Part shown: positions 48,817-56,936 of the stretch, piece after piece
How positions within the stretch are numbered: position 1 is the stretch's first letter
Layout of the letters: each line of letters opens with the position of its first letter
Source: Duganella sp. CF402
Lineage (GTDB): Bacteria > Pseudomonadota > Gammaproteobacteria > Burkholderiales > Burkholderiaceae_D
NCBI RefSeq assembly: GCF_900109645.1
Contig: NZ_FOBG01000003.1
Span: 248,001 to 312,000 of the forward strand
DNA: 64,000 nt
Reading direction: 5' to 3'
Position numbers and translations under genes: made by a program
Notes under the pieces: model-generated
Told to the model about the DNA's origin: nothing
What the model saw: the letters and a program-made list of their open reading frames with translations, nothing else
Database searches by the model: none

Positions 48817-50799
48817 ATGACGTTTTCCCCGCTCGAATTAACCTTGTTGTTGCTGCTCAGTGCCGTGCTGGGCGTGGTCGCCTTCCGCATGATGCATCTG
48901 CCCCCCATGCTGGGCTACCTCGCGGTCGGCATCCTGATCGGCCCCCACGCGCTGGGCCTGGCCGAGCAGAGCGAGACCACCCACGGGCTGGCCGAATTCG
49001 GCGTGGTGTTCCTGATGTTCTCCATCGGGCTGGAATTCTCGCTGGCCAAGCTCAAAGCCATGCGGGCGATTGTGTTCGGGCTCGGGCTTGCGCAGGTAGT
49101 ACTCACTATCGTCGCAACCATGATATTTGGCTGGACCATCGCCACTCAGCTGCCCCCTGCCCTGCAAATCAGCTGGCAGGCCTCGTTCGCGCTGGGCGGC
49201 GCGCTGGCCATGTCCTCGACCGCGATTGTGGTCAAAATGCTCACCGAACGGCTGGAACTCGAAAGCGAGCACGGCCGCAAAATCATCGGCATCCTGTTGT
49301 TCCAGGACCTGGCCGTGGTGCCGTTGCTGATCCTGATTCCGTCGCTGGGCGAGCGTCCGGACAAGCTGGTCGAGACCCTGGCCTGGGCCGGCTTCAAGGC
49401 GGTGATCGTGCTGGCCCTGCTGCTGTTCTTCGGCCAGAAAATCATGCGCAGCTGGTTCACCATCGTGGTCAAGCGCCGCTCGCAGGAGCTGTTTATGCTC
49501 AATCTGCTGCTGGTAACGCTCGGGGCGGCCTGGATCACCGAACGCGCCGGCCTGTCGCTGGCATTGGGCGCCTTCGTGGCCGGCATGCTGATCTCCGAGA
49601 CCGAATACAAGCACCAGGTGGAAGAAGACATCAAGCCGTTCCGCGACGTGCTGCTGGGGCTGTTCTTCATCACCATCGGCATGCTGCTCAACGTTAAGCT
49701 GGTGATGGCCAACTGGTGGCTGGTGCTGCTGTTGCTGTGCGCGCCGGTGCTGTTGAAATTTGCACTGATCGCCGGCCTGGCCAAGCTGTTTGGCGCCTCG
49801 GACGGTATCTCGATGCGCACCGGCCTGGCGCTGGCGCAGGCGGGCGAGTTCGGCTTCGTGCTGCTCAATCTCGCGTCCGGGCACAACCTGATGGATTCCT
49901 ACGTGGTGCAGGTGGTGCTGGCCTCGATGGTGCTGTCCATGCTGCTGGCGCCGTTCATCATCGCGCAGTCCGACAACATCGTGATGAAATTCTCCAGCAA
50001 CGAGTGGATGATGCAGTCGCTGCAGCTGACCAAGATCGCCAGCCGCACCATGTCCACCAACAAGCACGTGATCGTGTGCGGCTTCGGTCGCAGCGGCCAG
50101 AGCCTGGCCACTCTGCTGGCCGAGGAAAAAATCGACTACCACGCGCTGGACCTCGATCCCGAGCGGGTGCAGGAAGCGCAGACGGCCGGCGCGCACGTGT
50201 CGTATGGCGATGCGGCGCGGCGCGAGAGTTTGGTGGCGGCAGGTATATACCGCGCCAGCGCGGTGGTCATCACCTACGCCGACACGCGCTCGGCGCTGCG
50301 GGTGCTGCATCAGGTGCACGAGCTGACGCCGGCGCTGCCGGTGATCGTGCGCTCGCATGATGATACGGATCTGGATCGCCTCAAGCAGGCTGGCGCAGCC
50401 GAGGTGGTGCCGGAGCTGATGGAGGGCAGCCTGATGCTGGCCTCGCACGCGCTGGTGATGCTGGGCGTGCCGCTGCGGCGCGTGGTGCACCGGGTGCAGG
50501 CGGCGCGGGAAGAGCGCTACGCCTCGCTGCGCGGCTACTTCCACGGCATGAGCGATGTGGATGAAGAGGCGGACATGCAGCGCCTGCATTCGGTCACGCT
50601 GACCGGCAGCGCGCCCTGCGTGGGGCGTTCGCTGGAATCACTGGATGTGGAGGCGTCTGGCGCGGAAGTGGCGAGCATCCGGCGCGGCAAAGGCGGGGTG
50701 GAAGTGGCGCCGGAAACGACCCTGCAGGCGGGGGATGTGGTGGTGTTGCGCGGTGGCGCCGAAGCCGTCCACCGCGCCGAGCAGCGCCTGACCCGCTAG
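48817..50799 (+). CDS. kefB: Monovalent cation:proton antiporter-2 family protein (KefB-like)
   Basis: This 660-residue protein has an N-terminal Na+/H+ exchanger domain of about 12 membrane helices (to about 385), a TrkA-N/RCK domain starting HVIVCGFGRSGQSLATLL near 410, and a TrkA-C domain in the last 80 residues (ASGAEVASIRRGKGGVEVAP). This is the layout of glutathione-gated potassium efflux systems. No ancillary KefF/KefG gene is adjacent. Whether it moves K+ or Na+ cannot be told. Confidence 0.88.
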   Translation: MTFSPLELTLLLLLSAVLGVVAFRMMHLPPMLGYLAVGILIGPHALGLAEQSETTHGLAEFGVVFLMFSIGLEFSLAKLKAMRAIVFGLGLAQVVLTIVATMIFGWTIATQLPPALQISWQASFALGGALAMSSTAIVVKMLTERLELESEHGRKIIGILLFQDLAVVPLLILIPSLGERPDKLVETLAWAGFKAVIVLALLLFFGQKIMRSWFTIVVKRRSQELFMLNLLLVTLGAAWITERAGLSLALGAFVAGMLISETEYKHQVEEDIKPFRDVLLGLFFITIGMLLNVKLVMANWWLVLLLLCAPVLLKFALIAGLAKLFGASDGISMRTGLALAQAGEFGFVLLNLASGHNLMDSYVVQVVLASMVLSMLLAPFIIAQSDNIVMKFSSNEWMMQSLQLTKIASRTMSTNKHVIVCGFGRSGQSLATLLAEEKIDYHALDLDPERVQEAQTAGAHVSYGDAARRESLVAAGIYRASAVVITYADTRSALRVLHQVHELTPALPVIVRSHDDTDLDRLKQAGAAEVVPELMEGSLMLASHALVMLGVPLRRVVHRVQAAREERYASLRGYFHGMSDVDEEADMQRLHSVTLTGSAPCVGRSLESLDVEASGAEVASIRRGKGGVEVAPETTLQAGDVVVLRGGAEAVHRAEQRLTR

Positions 50800-50888
50800 C
50801 GTCATTCCGGCGAAGGCCGGAATCCATAGAACGCATGCGCTGTGTGACGGCATGCGTTCTATGGGTCCCGGCCTTCGCCGGGACGACG
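50800..50888. repeat. REP-like long inverted repeat, probable bidirectional terminator
   Basis: The left arm (50800-50838, beginning CGTCATTCCGGCGAAGGCCG) and the right arm (50850-50888, ending CGGCCTTCGCCGGGACGACG) are near-complementary over about 38 bp. They include the exact CATAGAACGCATGC/GCATGCGTTCTATG core. It fills the gap between two convergent genes, touching the stop of kefB. Similar CGTCATTCCGGCGAAGGCCGG elements are common dispersed repeats in proteobacteria. Confidence 0.75.
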
Positions 50889-50890
50889 GG

Positions 50891-52048
50891 TTAATCTTCG
50901 CGGGTGCTCACCACGCGGTTGCGGCCGTGCTCTTTGGCGTGGTACAGCAAACTATCGGCGCGCTCGATCAGGGCGCGGGCGATGGCTTCCGGTTCGCCTT
51001 CCGCCGTGCCCACCTCAAGACAAGCCACGCCGATCGACACCGTCACTGACAGCTGCAACTCCGGCGACAAGATGATCATGCTGCCCGCCACGCTGGCGCG
51101 AATCCGCTCGGCCACGAACGCCGCACTCTCCAGATTCGCATCGATCAGCAGCACCACAAATTCCTCGCCGCCAAACCGTGCCAACGCATCCGAGGTGCGC
51201 AGCTCGTTCTTGATCCGTCCCGCCACCTCGCGCAGCACTTCATCGCCGCCGCCATGCCCCACCGTGTCGTTGACCCGCTTGAAGTGGTCAATGTCGATGT
51301 ACATGAAGGAAATCGGATACAGCTGGCGGCGCGCCCGCGCAATTTCTTCCAGCAGACGGCGGTCGATGTAGCGGCGGTTGTACACGCCCGTCAGCGAATC
51401 GGTCAGGCCGATATACTTGAGCATCTCGTTGGAGATCACGTTCTCCAGGCAGATGGCGATAATCGACGCCATGTGCTCGATGAAGTCCGTGCCCAGGCTG
51501 GGAGTGAACCGCGTCGGATCGCAGCTGCCCAGATTCAAACTGCCAATCACGCGCTTGTTGCGCAGCAGCGGCACCAACGCCACACTTTGCAGTCCGGCCG
51601 GCGCATTCGGGAACGGCTGCGCATGCCGCTCGCGGTCGTACATCCCCAGCAGCGGCTTGGGCGTCGGCGTATAAGCGTTGCGGCGGCCAAGGTCGAAGCC
51701 CAGCTCGTCCACCGTCTCGACGAAAATCAAATCGGGGAAATCTTCAAACACCACATCCAGCTTGAGCATCACGGTGCGGATGTCGGCATCCTCGTCGATC
51801 AGCGTCAGGGTCACGTTATCGAGCTCGGAGATCACCGGCAGCACGCGGAAGATGGTGCCGATCAGCTCAGGGAAATTGCTGGCGCCGACGATTTCCAGGT
51901 CAAACGCCTGGTGCCGGGTCATGATGGAATGATTGCGCTCGGCTTGCTCGAGCAGGTAGGCCATGCGCGCGCGCAACGCCCGGTTCTCGGCCGCCAGATC
52001 ATGTTGATCGGTCTGCGGCGGAAGTTTCCCGGTGGCGGTCTGCGTCAT
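50891..52048 (-). CDS. Diguanylate cyclase with DUF484-like sensory domain
   Basis: This 385-residue protein has an N-terminal coiled-coil-like part (HDLAAENRALRARMAYLLEQ). A DUF484/GAF-like domain follows (ELDNVTLTLIDEDADIRTVM to LLRNKRVIGSLNLGS), then GGDEF with LTDSLTGVYNRRYID and the catalytic GGEEF near 294. An RxxD inhibitory site (RTSD) sits exactly five residues before GGEEF, so product inhibition by c-di-GMP is likely. There is no membrane segment, so it is cytosolic. The start at 52048 has AAAGGG upstream. Confidence 0.85.
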   Translation of the reverse strand: MTQTATGKLPPQTDQHDLAAENRALRARMAYLLEQAERNHSIMTRHQAFDLEIVGASNFPELIGTIFRVLPVISELDNVTLTLIDEDADIRTVMLKLDVVFEDFPDLIFVETVDELGFDLGRRNAYTPTPKPLLGMYDRERHAQPFPNAPAGLQSVALVPLLRNKRVIGSLNLGSCDPTRFTPSLGTDFIEHMASIIAICLENVISNEMLKYIGLTDSLTGVYNRRYIDRRLLEEIARARRQLYPISFMYIDIDHFKRVNDTVGHGGGDEVLREVAGRIKNELRTSDALARFGGEEFVVLLIDANLESAAFVAERIRASVAGSMIILSPELQLSVTVSIGVACLEVGTAEGEPEAIARALIERADSLLYHAKEHGRNRVVSTRED

Positions 52049-52115
52049 TGGATGGCCCTTTCTTGCGTATTCCCACATTACGCCAAGTTGGCCCGGTTGG
52101 GAATGCCCGGAGTGG

Positions 52116-52967
52116 TCAAAACGCCAGTGTAACCTCGATTTCCTGGCCGACGCGCACACGCTGGCCTTCACCGGAAATCAGGATGCTGTTCATGCCGAAG
52201 CACAATGCGCCTTCCAGTTCCGGCTTGGCGCGGTAGCTTTGCATGATGTCCAGCGGGTCCGGTCCGAACTCGCCGGTGACCTGGTCGATCGACGGCATCG
52301 GGCAGCGCGGGCATGGTTTGACCGGTTTCAGCACCACTTCGCCGATCTGGAACGATTCGGCATAGTCTTCCTCGAAGGCTTCGATGCCGTCGATAACCAG
52401 GTTCGGACGGAAGCGGTTCATCGGGATGGCGGCGCGGCCGGCGGCCACCAGTTTCTGGTTCAGGTCGTCCAGCGAGGCGGTGCCGGCCACCAGCATCGGA
52501 TAACCGTCCGAGAACATGGTGGTGGCTTGCACACCGTCGGTCCAGGTGGTGCTGACGGCGCGCTTGGCGTTGGTGTGGAAGCGGGCCAGGCGGCACGGCA
52601 CGCCGATGGCCTTGGTGAACCATTCGGCAGTCAGGGCGTCGCAGTCGTAGGCCAGCACGGCGTCGTCCCAAACCTGGGTTTGCAGCGTCGGCGCGGCCGA
52701 TGGATCCGGCAGGCCGAGCGGGATTTCAAGGCGCAGCATGCCGGGCGCCTGCACTTCCAGCGTCGAGCCCTTGATGGTGGGCTTGATCAGCGCCATGCGC
52801 GGGTGCTCGCGCTGGGTCATGGCAATGCCGTTTTCGTCCACCACCATCCATTCACGATCATAGATTTGCGCGGTCATCAGGCCGAGCGGAGTCAGCGTGG
52901 CTTCCTCCAGCGACAGGCCGGCGCAGGATTTGATCGGGTACAGCGTGATGGCGGACAAAGTGGGCAT
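52116..52967 (-). CDS. MOSC domain-containing protein
   Basis: This 283-residue protein has an N-terminal MOSC_N beta-barrel (LSAITLYPIKSCAGLSLEEA) and a MOSC domain with NRFRPNLVIDGIEAFEEDYA and KPCPRCPMPSIDQ, where the conserved Cys would bind molybdenum cofactor. The family includes mARC/YcbX N-hydroxylated-compound reductases, but no ferredoxin domain is present here. It starts 2 bp after the NYN-protein gene stop, so the two are cotranscribed. Confidence 0.87.
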   Translation of the reverse strand: MPTLSAITLYPIKSCAGLSLEEATLTPLGLMTAQIYDREWMVVDENGIAMTQREHPRMALIKPTIKGSTLEVQAPGMLRLEIPLGLPDPSAAPTLQTQVWDDAVLAYDCDALTAEWFTKAIGVPCRLARFHTNAKRAVSTTWTDGVQATTMFSDGYPMLVAGTASLDDLNQKLVAAGRAAIPMNRFRPNLVIDGIEAFEEDYAESFQIGEVVLKPVKPCPRCPMPSIDQVTGEFGPDPLDIMQSYRAKPELEGALCFGMNSILISGEGQRVRVGQEIEVTLAF

Positions 52968-52969
52968 CG

Positions 52970-54574
52970 TTACTCCTCGGTTGGGGCGGCGGCTTTGGCT
53001 TTCGGCGGACGCGGCGTGCGCGCGGCGGCCGGCTTGCGGGCCGGCTTGGCCTTGGCTGGCTTGTCGGCGGCTGGTGCCGGAGCCTCGGCGGCGACAGGCG
53101 CTTCCGCCGCTGCAGCAGCAGCTTTCGGCTTGCCGGCGTTTGGCTTGCCGGCGTTTGGCTTGCCAGAACGCGACTTGCCTGCAGGGCGAGCCTTCGGCGC
53201 AGCGGCCGCGTCAGCGACCGGCGCGGCATCGCCCACCGAAGCGGCGGCTGGTGCTGGCGCAGCCTCGGCGACCGGAGCAGCGGCTGGCGCAGCTTCCTGC
53301 GACGGAGCGGCATCGGCCGGCGCTTCGCCGTTGCCGGCCTGGCCTTTCTTGGCCTGCTCCTTCAGCTTGCGGGCTGGCGGCTTGGGACCGTTTTTCTTCT
53401 TGGCTGGCGCGGTCGCTGGAACAGCTTCTGCCGGCGCAGCTTCCACAGGCGCAGCTTCGGCTTGTGCCGCTTCGGCTGGCGCGTTGTCCCACCACGGAGC
53501 GGCGGCAACCGGTGCGGGCTCGATGGCGGCTGGCTGTGCAGCGTCGGCAGCATTGTCCGCGTCGCCGTCGCCGGCATTTTGCGCGCCGCGCTGTTGCTGC
53601 TGCAGGCGCTGGGCCTGTCGTTCGGCGAAACGCTCGGCGGCGGTGCGGCCGCGATTGCGGCTGCGGCGCGATTCCTGCTGGCCGCCTTCTGCCGGCGCAG
53701 CCGCTGGCGCGCTGCCGTCGGCGACGATAGGCGCGTCACTGGCTGGCTGCAGCACGCCGCTGCCACGGTACACGTACGCGCCGGACTTCTCGTCACGGCC
53801 AAATTCCAGATAGCCGCGCGCCTTGCATTCCTCGATCAGGTTGCCGAAGGTGCGGAAACCATAGTACGACTCGCTGAAATCCGGCTTGCGGCGCTTGATC
53901 GCTTCCTTCAGCACCGAGGCCCAGATCTTGCCGCTGTCGCCACGCTCCAGCACCAGCGCCTCGAAAGTATTGACGGCGATTTCCACCGCTTGCGAGCGGC
54001 GCTTTTCCATCTCCTCGCGGCGTGCGCGTTCCTCTTCCGGCGTACGCTTGACTTGCGGCTTCGCATCCGGGCTGGCATCGCGGCGCGCACGGCGGCTCTC
54101 GCGCACCAGGTCGTCGTAGAAAATGAACTCATCGCAGTTGGCCACCAGCAGATCGGAAGTCGACTGCTTGACGCCCACGCCGATCACCTTCTTGGCGTTC
54201 TCGCGCAGCTTGGACACCAGCGGCGAAAAATCGGAATCGCCGGAAATGATGACGAAGGTGTCCACGTGCGACTTGGTGTAGCAAAGGTCCAGCGCATCAA
54301 CCACCATGCGGATGTCGGCCGAGTTCTTGCCCGACTGGCGCACGTGCGGAATTTCGATCAGCTCGAAGTTGGCTTCGTGCATCGGCGCTTTGAAGGATTT
54401 GTAGCGATCCCAGTCGCAATAGGCTTTCTTGACCACGATGCTGCCTTTGAGCAGCAGGCGCTCCAGCACCGGCTTGATATCGAATTTTTCGTAGTTTGCG
54501 TCGCGTACGCCGAGCGCCACGTTCTCAAAATCGCAGAACAGCGCCATGCTGACGTTATCGTTGGAAGAAGCCAT
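52970..54574 (-). CDS. NYN-domain (PIN-like) protein with LOTUS/OST-HTH domain and Ala/Pro/Lys-rich tail
   Basis: This 534-residue protein has an NYN/LabA-type nuclease-like domain in residues 8-150 (ALFCDFENVALG, SADIRMVVDALDL and ISGDSDFSPLVSKLREN, with the acidic residues expected for metal binding). A LOTUS/OST-HTH-like module follows at about 195-280 (SGKIWASVLKEAIKRRKPDF and YYGFRTFGNLIEECKARGYL). The last 250 residues are low-complexity Ala/Pro/Lys with NAGKP repeats, probably disordered. RNA binding and cleavage are the inferred role. A TATAAT box lies on the minus strand at 54618-54623. Confidence 0.82.
   Translation of the reverse strand: MASSNDNVSMALFCDFENVALGVRDANYEKFDIKPVLERLLLKGSIVVKKAYCDWDRYKSFKAPMHEANFELIEIPHVRQSGKNSADIRMVVDALDLCYTKSHVDTFVIISGDSDFSPLVSKLRENAKKVIGVGVKQSTSDLLVANCDEFIFYDDLVRESRRARRDASPDAKPQVKRTPEEERARREEMEKRRSQAVEIAVNTFEALVLERGDSGKIWASVLKEAIKRRKPDFSESYYGFRTFGNLIEECKARGYLEFGRDEKSGAYVYRGSGVLQPASDAPIVADGSAPAAAPAEGGQQESRRSRNRGRTAAERFAERQAQRLQQQQRGAQNAGDGDADNAADAAQPAAIEPAPVAAAPWWDNAPAEAAQAEAAPVEAAPAEAVPATAPAKKKNGPKPPARKLKEQAKKGQAGNGEAPADAAPSQEAAPAAAPVAEAAPAPAAASVGDAAPVADAAAAPKARPAGKSRSGKPNAGKPNAGKPKAAAAAAEAPVAAEAPAPAADKPAKAKPARKPAAARTPRPPKAKAAAPTEE
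53127..53164. repeat. Two and a half copies of a 15-bp tandem repeat in the NYN gene
   Basis: GGCTTGCCGGCGTTT occurs at 53127-53141 and 53142-53156, with a partial third copy to 53164. It encodes the NAGKP repeats of the basic tail. The unit length keeps the reading frame. Confidence 0.8.
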
Positions 54575-54644
54575 GAAGAGTATTTTCTAATGTAGGGGTG
54601 AGGCAGGCAATCCGGCGATTATACCGAACTGGCCCCTCCCACAA

Positions 54645-54660
54645 TCAACAGTACTGTTGA
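54645..54660. promoter_or_regulatory. 16-bp perfect palindrome TCAACAGTACTGTTGA (candidate enhancer site)
   Basis: The palindrome lies in the 225-bp divergent gap between the NYN gene and the DUF6152-like gene. Its centre is about 92 bp upstream of the -24 element of the sigma-54 promoter, a normal distance for an activator site. Its core AACAGTACTGTT also occurs at 6902. It also lies near the -35 region of the NYN promoter, so a role on that side is possible. Confidence 0.5.
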
Positions 54661-54675
54661 TTTCGCAGCAGCTGC

Positions 54676-54695
54676 GCTGTTCAGGAACCAACAGC
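54676..54695. promoter_or_regulatory. Inverted repeat GCTGTT-N8-AACAGC between the palindrome and the sigma-54 promoter
   Basis: Arms GCTGTT (54676-54681) and AACAGC (54690-54695) are perfect complements with an 8-nt spacer. They reuse the CTGTT/AACAG half-sites of the palindrome at 54645 in opposite order. It may be a second binding site for the same activator, about 50 bp before the -24 box. Confidence 0.35.
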
Positions 54696-54743
54696 AAACC
54701 GCATCATCCAGAAATAGTCCAGCTAAAACAAAGGCTTAGCGAC

Positions 54744-54759
54744 TGGCATACCGCTTGCA
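54744..54759 (+). promoter_or_regulatory. Sigma-54 promoter TGGCATACCGCTTGCA
   Basis: TGGCA (-24) and TTGCA (-12) have the invariant GG (54745-54746) and GC (54757-54758) separated by exactly 10 bp. The consensus is TGGCAC-N5-TTGC, and this site differs only in T for C in the -24 box. The predicted start is near 54770, leaving a short leader with GGAGA before the ATG at 54800. It would make the five-gene plus-strand operon RpoN-dependent. Confidence 0.75.
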
Positions 54760-54799
54760 AACAGTAAGCCTTGCACGTACCACTTTTCTGGAGAAGACT

Positions 54800-55222
54800 A
54801 TGCATACCACCTCGACGCGCGCGCTGGCTGCCCTGCTGGGCGCCCTGCTGCTCGCCGCCCCCGCCGCGCAAGCGCACCACGCCTTTGCCGCCGAATTCGA
54901 CGCCAGGCAGCCGCTTGACCTGCAAGGCACCATCACCAAGGCCAAGTGGGTCAATCCCCACAGCTGGCTGTACTTCGACGTGACCGGCCCGGACGGCAAG
55001 GTCACCAACTGGGGCGTGGAGTTCGGCGCGCCGAACTCGCTGTCCAACAAGGGCCTGAGCAAGAGCGACCTCAAAGTCGGCCAGCCAGTGCGCATCCGCG
55101 GCTTCCGCTCCAAGAACGGCGAGCCGTTCGGCTACAGCGTCTACGTCACCCTGGCCGACGGCCGCGTGATCCAGACCGGCGGCGCGCAAGACGCCCCGAC
55201 CACCGAGGCGCCGCGCCCATGA
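54800..55222 (+). CDS. DUF6152-like exported protein
   Basis: This 140-residue protein has a signal peptide (ALAALLGALLLAAPAAQA) followed by HHAFAAEFDARQPLDLQGTI, then WVNPHSWLYFDV and an OB-like beta-rich body (VGQPVRIRGFRSKNG). The HHAF start after the signal peptide and NPHxWxYFDV are the marks of the DUF6152 family, whose function is unknown. GGAGAAGAC precedes the ATG. It is the first gene behind the sigma-54 promoter; its stop overlaps the next start (ATGA). Confidence 0.75.
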   Translation: MHTTSTRALAALLGALLLAAPAAQAHHAFAAEFDARQPLDLQGTITKAKWVNPHSWLYFDVTGPDGKVTNWGVEFGAPNSLSNKGLSKSDLKVGQPVRIRGFRSKNGEPFGYSVYVTLADGRVIQTGGAQDAPTTEAPRP

Positions 55223-55986
55223 TCCACAAGCCGCTCGCCTCCGCCCTGCTCCTGCTGGCCATGCTGGCCGGCCACGCCCTCGCCGCCGACAAGATCCCGC
55301 GCCTGTCCAACGGCAAGCCCGACTTCTCCGGCATCTGGCAAACCACCAGCGCCGCCGATTACGACCTGGAACCGCATGCCGCGCGCCAGGATGCGCCGCC
55401 GGGCGCCGGCATCGTGGTCGGCAACGTCATCCCCTACCTGCCGGCCGCGCTGGAACAAAAGAAAAAGAACTTCGCCAATCGCGCCAAAGACGATCCCGCC
55501 CTCAAAGGCTGGACCCTCGGCGTGCCGCGCGGGATCTACTACCCCGAGCCGTTCCAGATCTTCCAGCGCCAGCGCGACCTGACGCTGGTGCATCAATTCG
55601 GCCACTCGGTGCGCACCATCCACACCAACGGCACCTCCCATCCCGGCGGCGACCGCAACCAGTTCTGGCTGGGCGACTCGCGCGGCAAATGGGAAGGCGA
55701 CACGCTGGTGGTGGACGTGGCCGATTTCAACGACGAGACCTGGCTCGACCGCGCCGGCAACTACCACAGCGAGTCCTTCCACGTGGTGGAGCGCTGGAAG
55801 TACCTCGACGCCAACACCATCGAGTACAGCGCACGGCTGGAAGACAAGGAAGTCTTCAGCCAGCCGTGGGACATCAGCGTGATCCTGCACCGCCACCGCG
55901 AAAAGAACTTCCAGCTGATCGAAGACTACCGCTTCACGCTCGACTACGACCAACACTATCCGCCTAAACCGCCGGCCGCAAAATGA
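55219..55986 (+). CDS. Exported protein of unknown family, paralogue A
   Basis: This 255-residue protein has a signal peptide (LASALLLLAMLAGHALAA) and then RLSNGKPDFSGIWQTTSA. The C-terminal half contains RTIHTNGTSHPGG, DSRGKWEGDTLVVDV, and ERWKYLDANTIEYSARLED. The central block is shared with the next gene (DSRGHWEGNTLVVDV), so the two form a family. No catalytic motif or cofactor site is evident. It overlaps both neighbours by 4 bp (ATGA), which indicates coupled translation. Its role is unknown; a periplasmic substrate-binding or processing protein is a guess from context. Confidence 0.75.
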   Translation: MIHKPLASALLLLAMLAGHALAADKIPRLSNGKPDFSGIWQTTSAADYDLEPHAARQDAPPGAGIVVGNVIPYLPAALEQKKKNFANRAKDDPALKGWTLGVPRGIYYPEPFQIFQRQRDLTLVHQFGHSVRTIHTNGTSHPGGDRNQFWLGDSRGKWEGDTLVVDVADFNDETWLDRAGNYHSESFHVVERWKYLDANTIEYSARLEDKEVFSQPWDISVILHRHREKNFQLIEDYRFTLDYDQHYPPKPPAAK

Positions 55987-56918
55987 AAACTACCGCTAGC
56001 CTCCTGATCGCCATGCTGACGCTGCCGGCCTACGCCCAGCAAGCGCTGAAGACCACCGAACGCATCAGCTTTGAGCCGACCTATACCCAAATCGCTTCCG
56101 GCAAATGGACCGGCAAGCGCCTGCCCGACGGCCAGCCCGACGTCGAAGGCCACTGGTCCAACACCGTGGGCAACCACAACAACTGGACCGACCCGCAAGG
56201 CGGCATTCCCGGCGACCCGGCGCCGCCGCGCAAGCCGCTCGGCCCGCGTGAAGAGCGTGCACCAAGCCGCGTCACCGATCCGGCCGACGGCCAGGTGCCG
56301 TTCCAGCCGTGGGCCAAGGCCGCGCAGGAAGACTTCCTGAAAAACTTCCACAATCCGACCCAGCCGCAATACATCGAACCGCTGGCGCGCTGCGCGCCGG
56401 CCGGCGTGCCCAAGTCCTTCATCTGGCACGGCTACGAGATCCGCCAGTATCCGGGCTACGTGGTGTTCCTGTTCAACTCGGGCACCCGCATCATCCACCT
56501 CGATGGCAAGCCGCACCTGCCGGCCAACATCAAGCTGTGGAACGCCGACTCGCGCGGCCACTGGGAAGGCAACACGCTGGTGGTGGACGTGACCAACAAC
56601 AACAGCAAGGCGCTGTTCGGCCGCACCGGCGAGTTCGCCAGCGAGAACGTGCACATCACCGAGCGCTACATCTTCTCGCCGGACGGCACGCGCTACAACT
56701 ACGTCGCCACCTTCGACGACCCTAGCGTCTACACGCGCAAGTGGAGCGCCACCATCCCGGCCAAGCGCCGCACCGAAAAGGATGCGGTCGACGGCTGGCA
56801 CTACGAAGTAGCGCTCAACAAATCCGGCAACCAGACCGTGATCGAGCGCGACGAACGCATCTGCACTGAAAACAACATCGGCTTCGGCCACGTCGCAGTC
56901 ACACCCGCCGCACGCTAA
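55983..56918 (+). CDS. Exported protein of unknown family, paralogue B
   Basis: This 311-residue protein has a signal peptide (LLIAMLTLPAYAQQ), KWTGKRLPDGQPDVEGHW, a proline-rich stretch (PAPPRKPLGPREERAP), a single-Cys segment PLARCAPAGVPKSF, and DSRGHWEGNTLVVDV with TERYIFSPDGTRYNYVATFD. The last third aligns by eye with the same part of paralogue A, but the N-terminal half is longer. It lies 18 bp upstream of the TonB receptor gene. No known fold is recognised. Confidence 0.75.
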   Translation: MKTTASLLIAMLTLPAYAQQALKTTERISFEPTYTQIASGKWTGKRLPDGQPDVEGHWSNTVGNHNNWTDPQGGIPGDPAPPRKPLGPREERAPSRVTDPADGQVPFQPWAKAAQEDFLKNFHNPTQPQYIEPLARCAPAGVPKSFIWHGYEIRQYPGYVVFLFNSGTRIIHLDGKPHLPANIKLWNADSRGHWEGNTLVVDVTNNNSKALFGRTGEFASENVHITERYIFSPDGTRYNYVATFDDPSVYTRKWSATIPAKRRTEKDAVDGWHYEVALNKSGNQTVIERDERICTENNIGFGHVAVTPAAR

Positions 56919-56936
56919 ACTTTTTGAAAGCATCAC

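Noticed and set aside
53127-53164. CRISPR-like direct repeats
   Set aside because: The units are contiguous 15-mers inside a coding region with no spacers.
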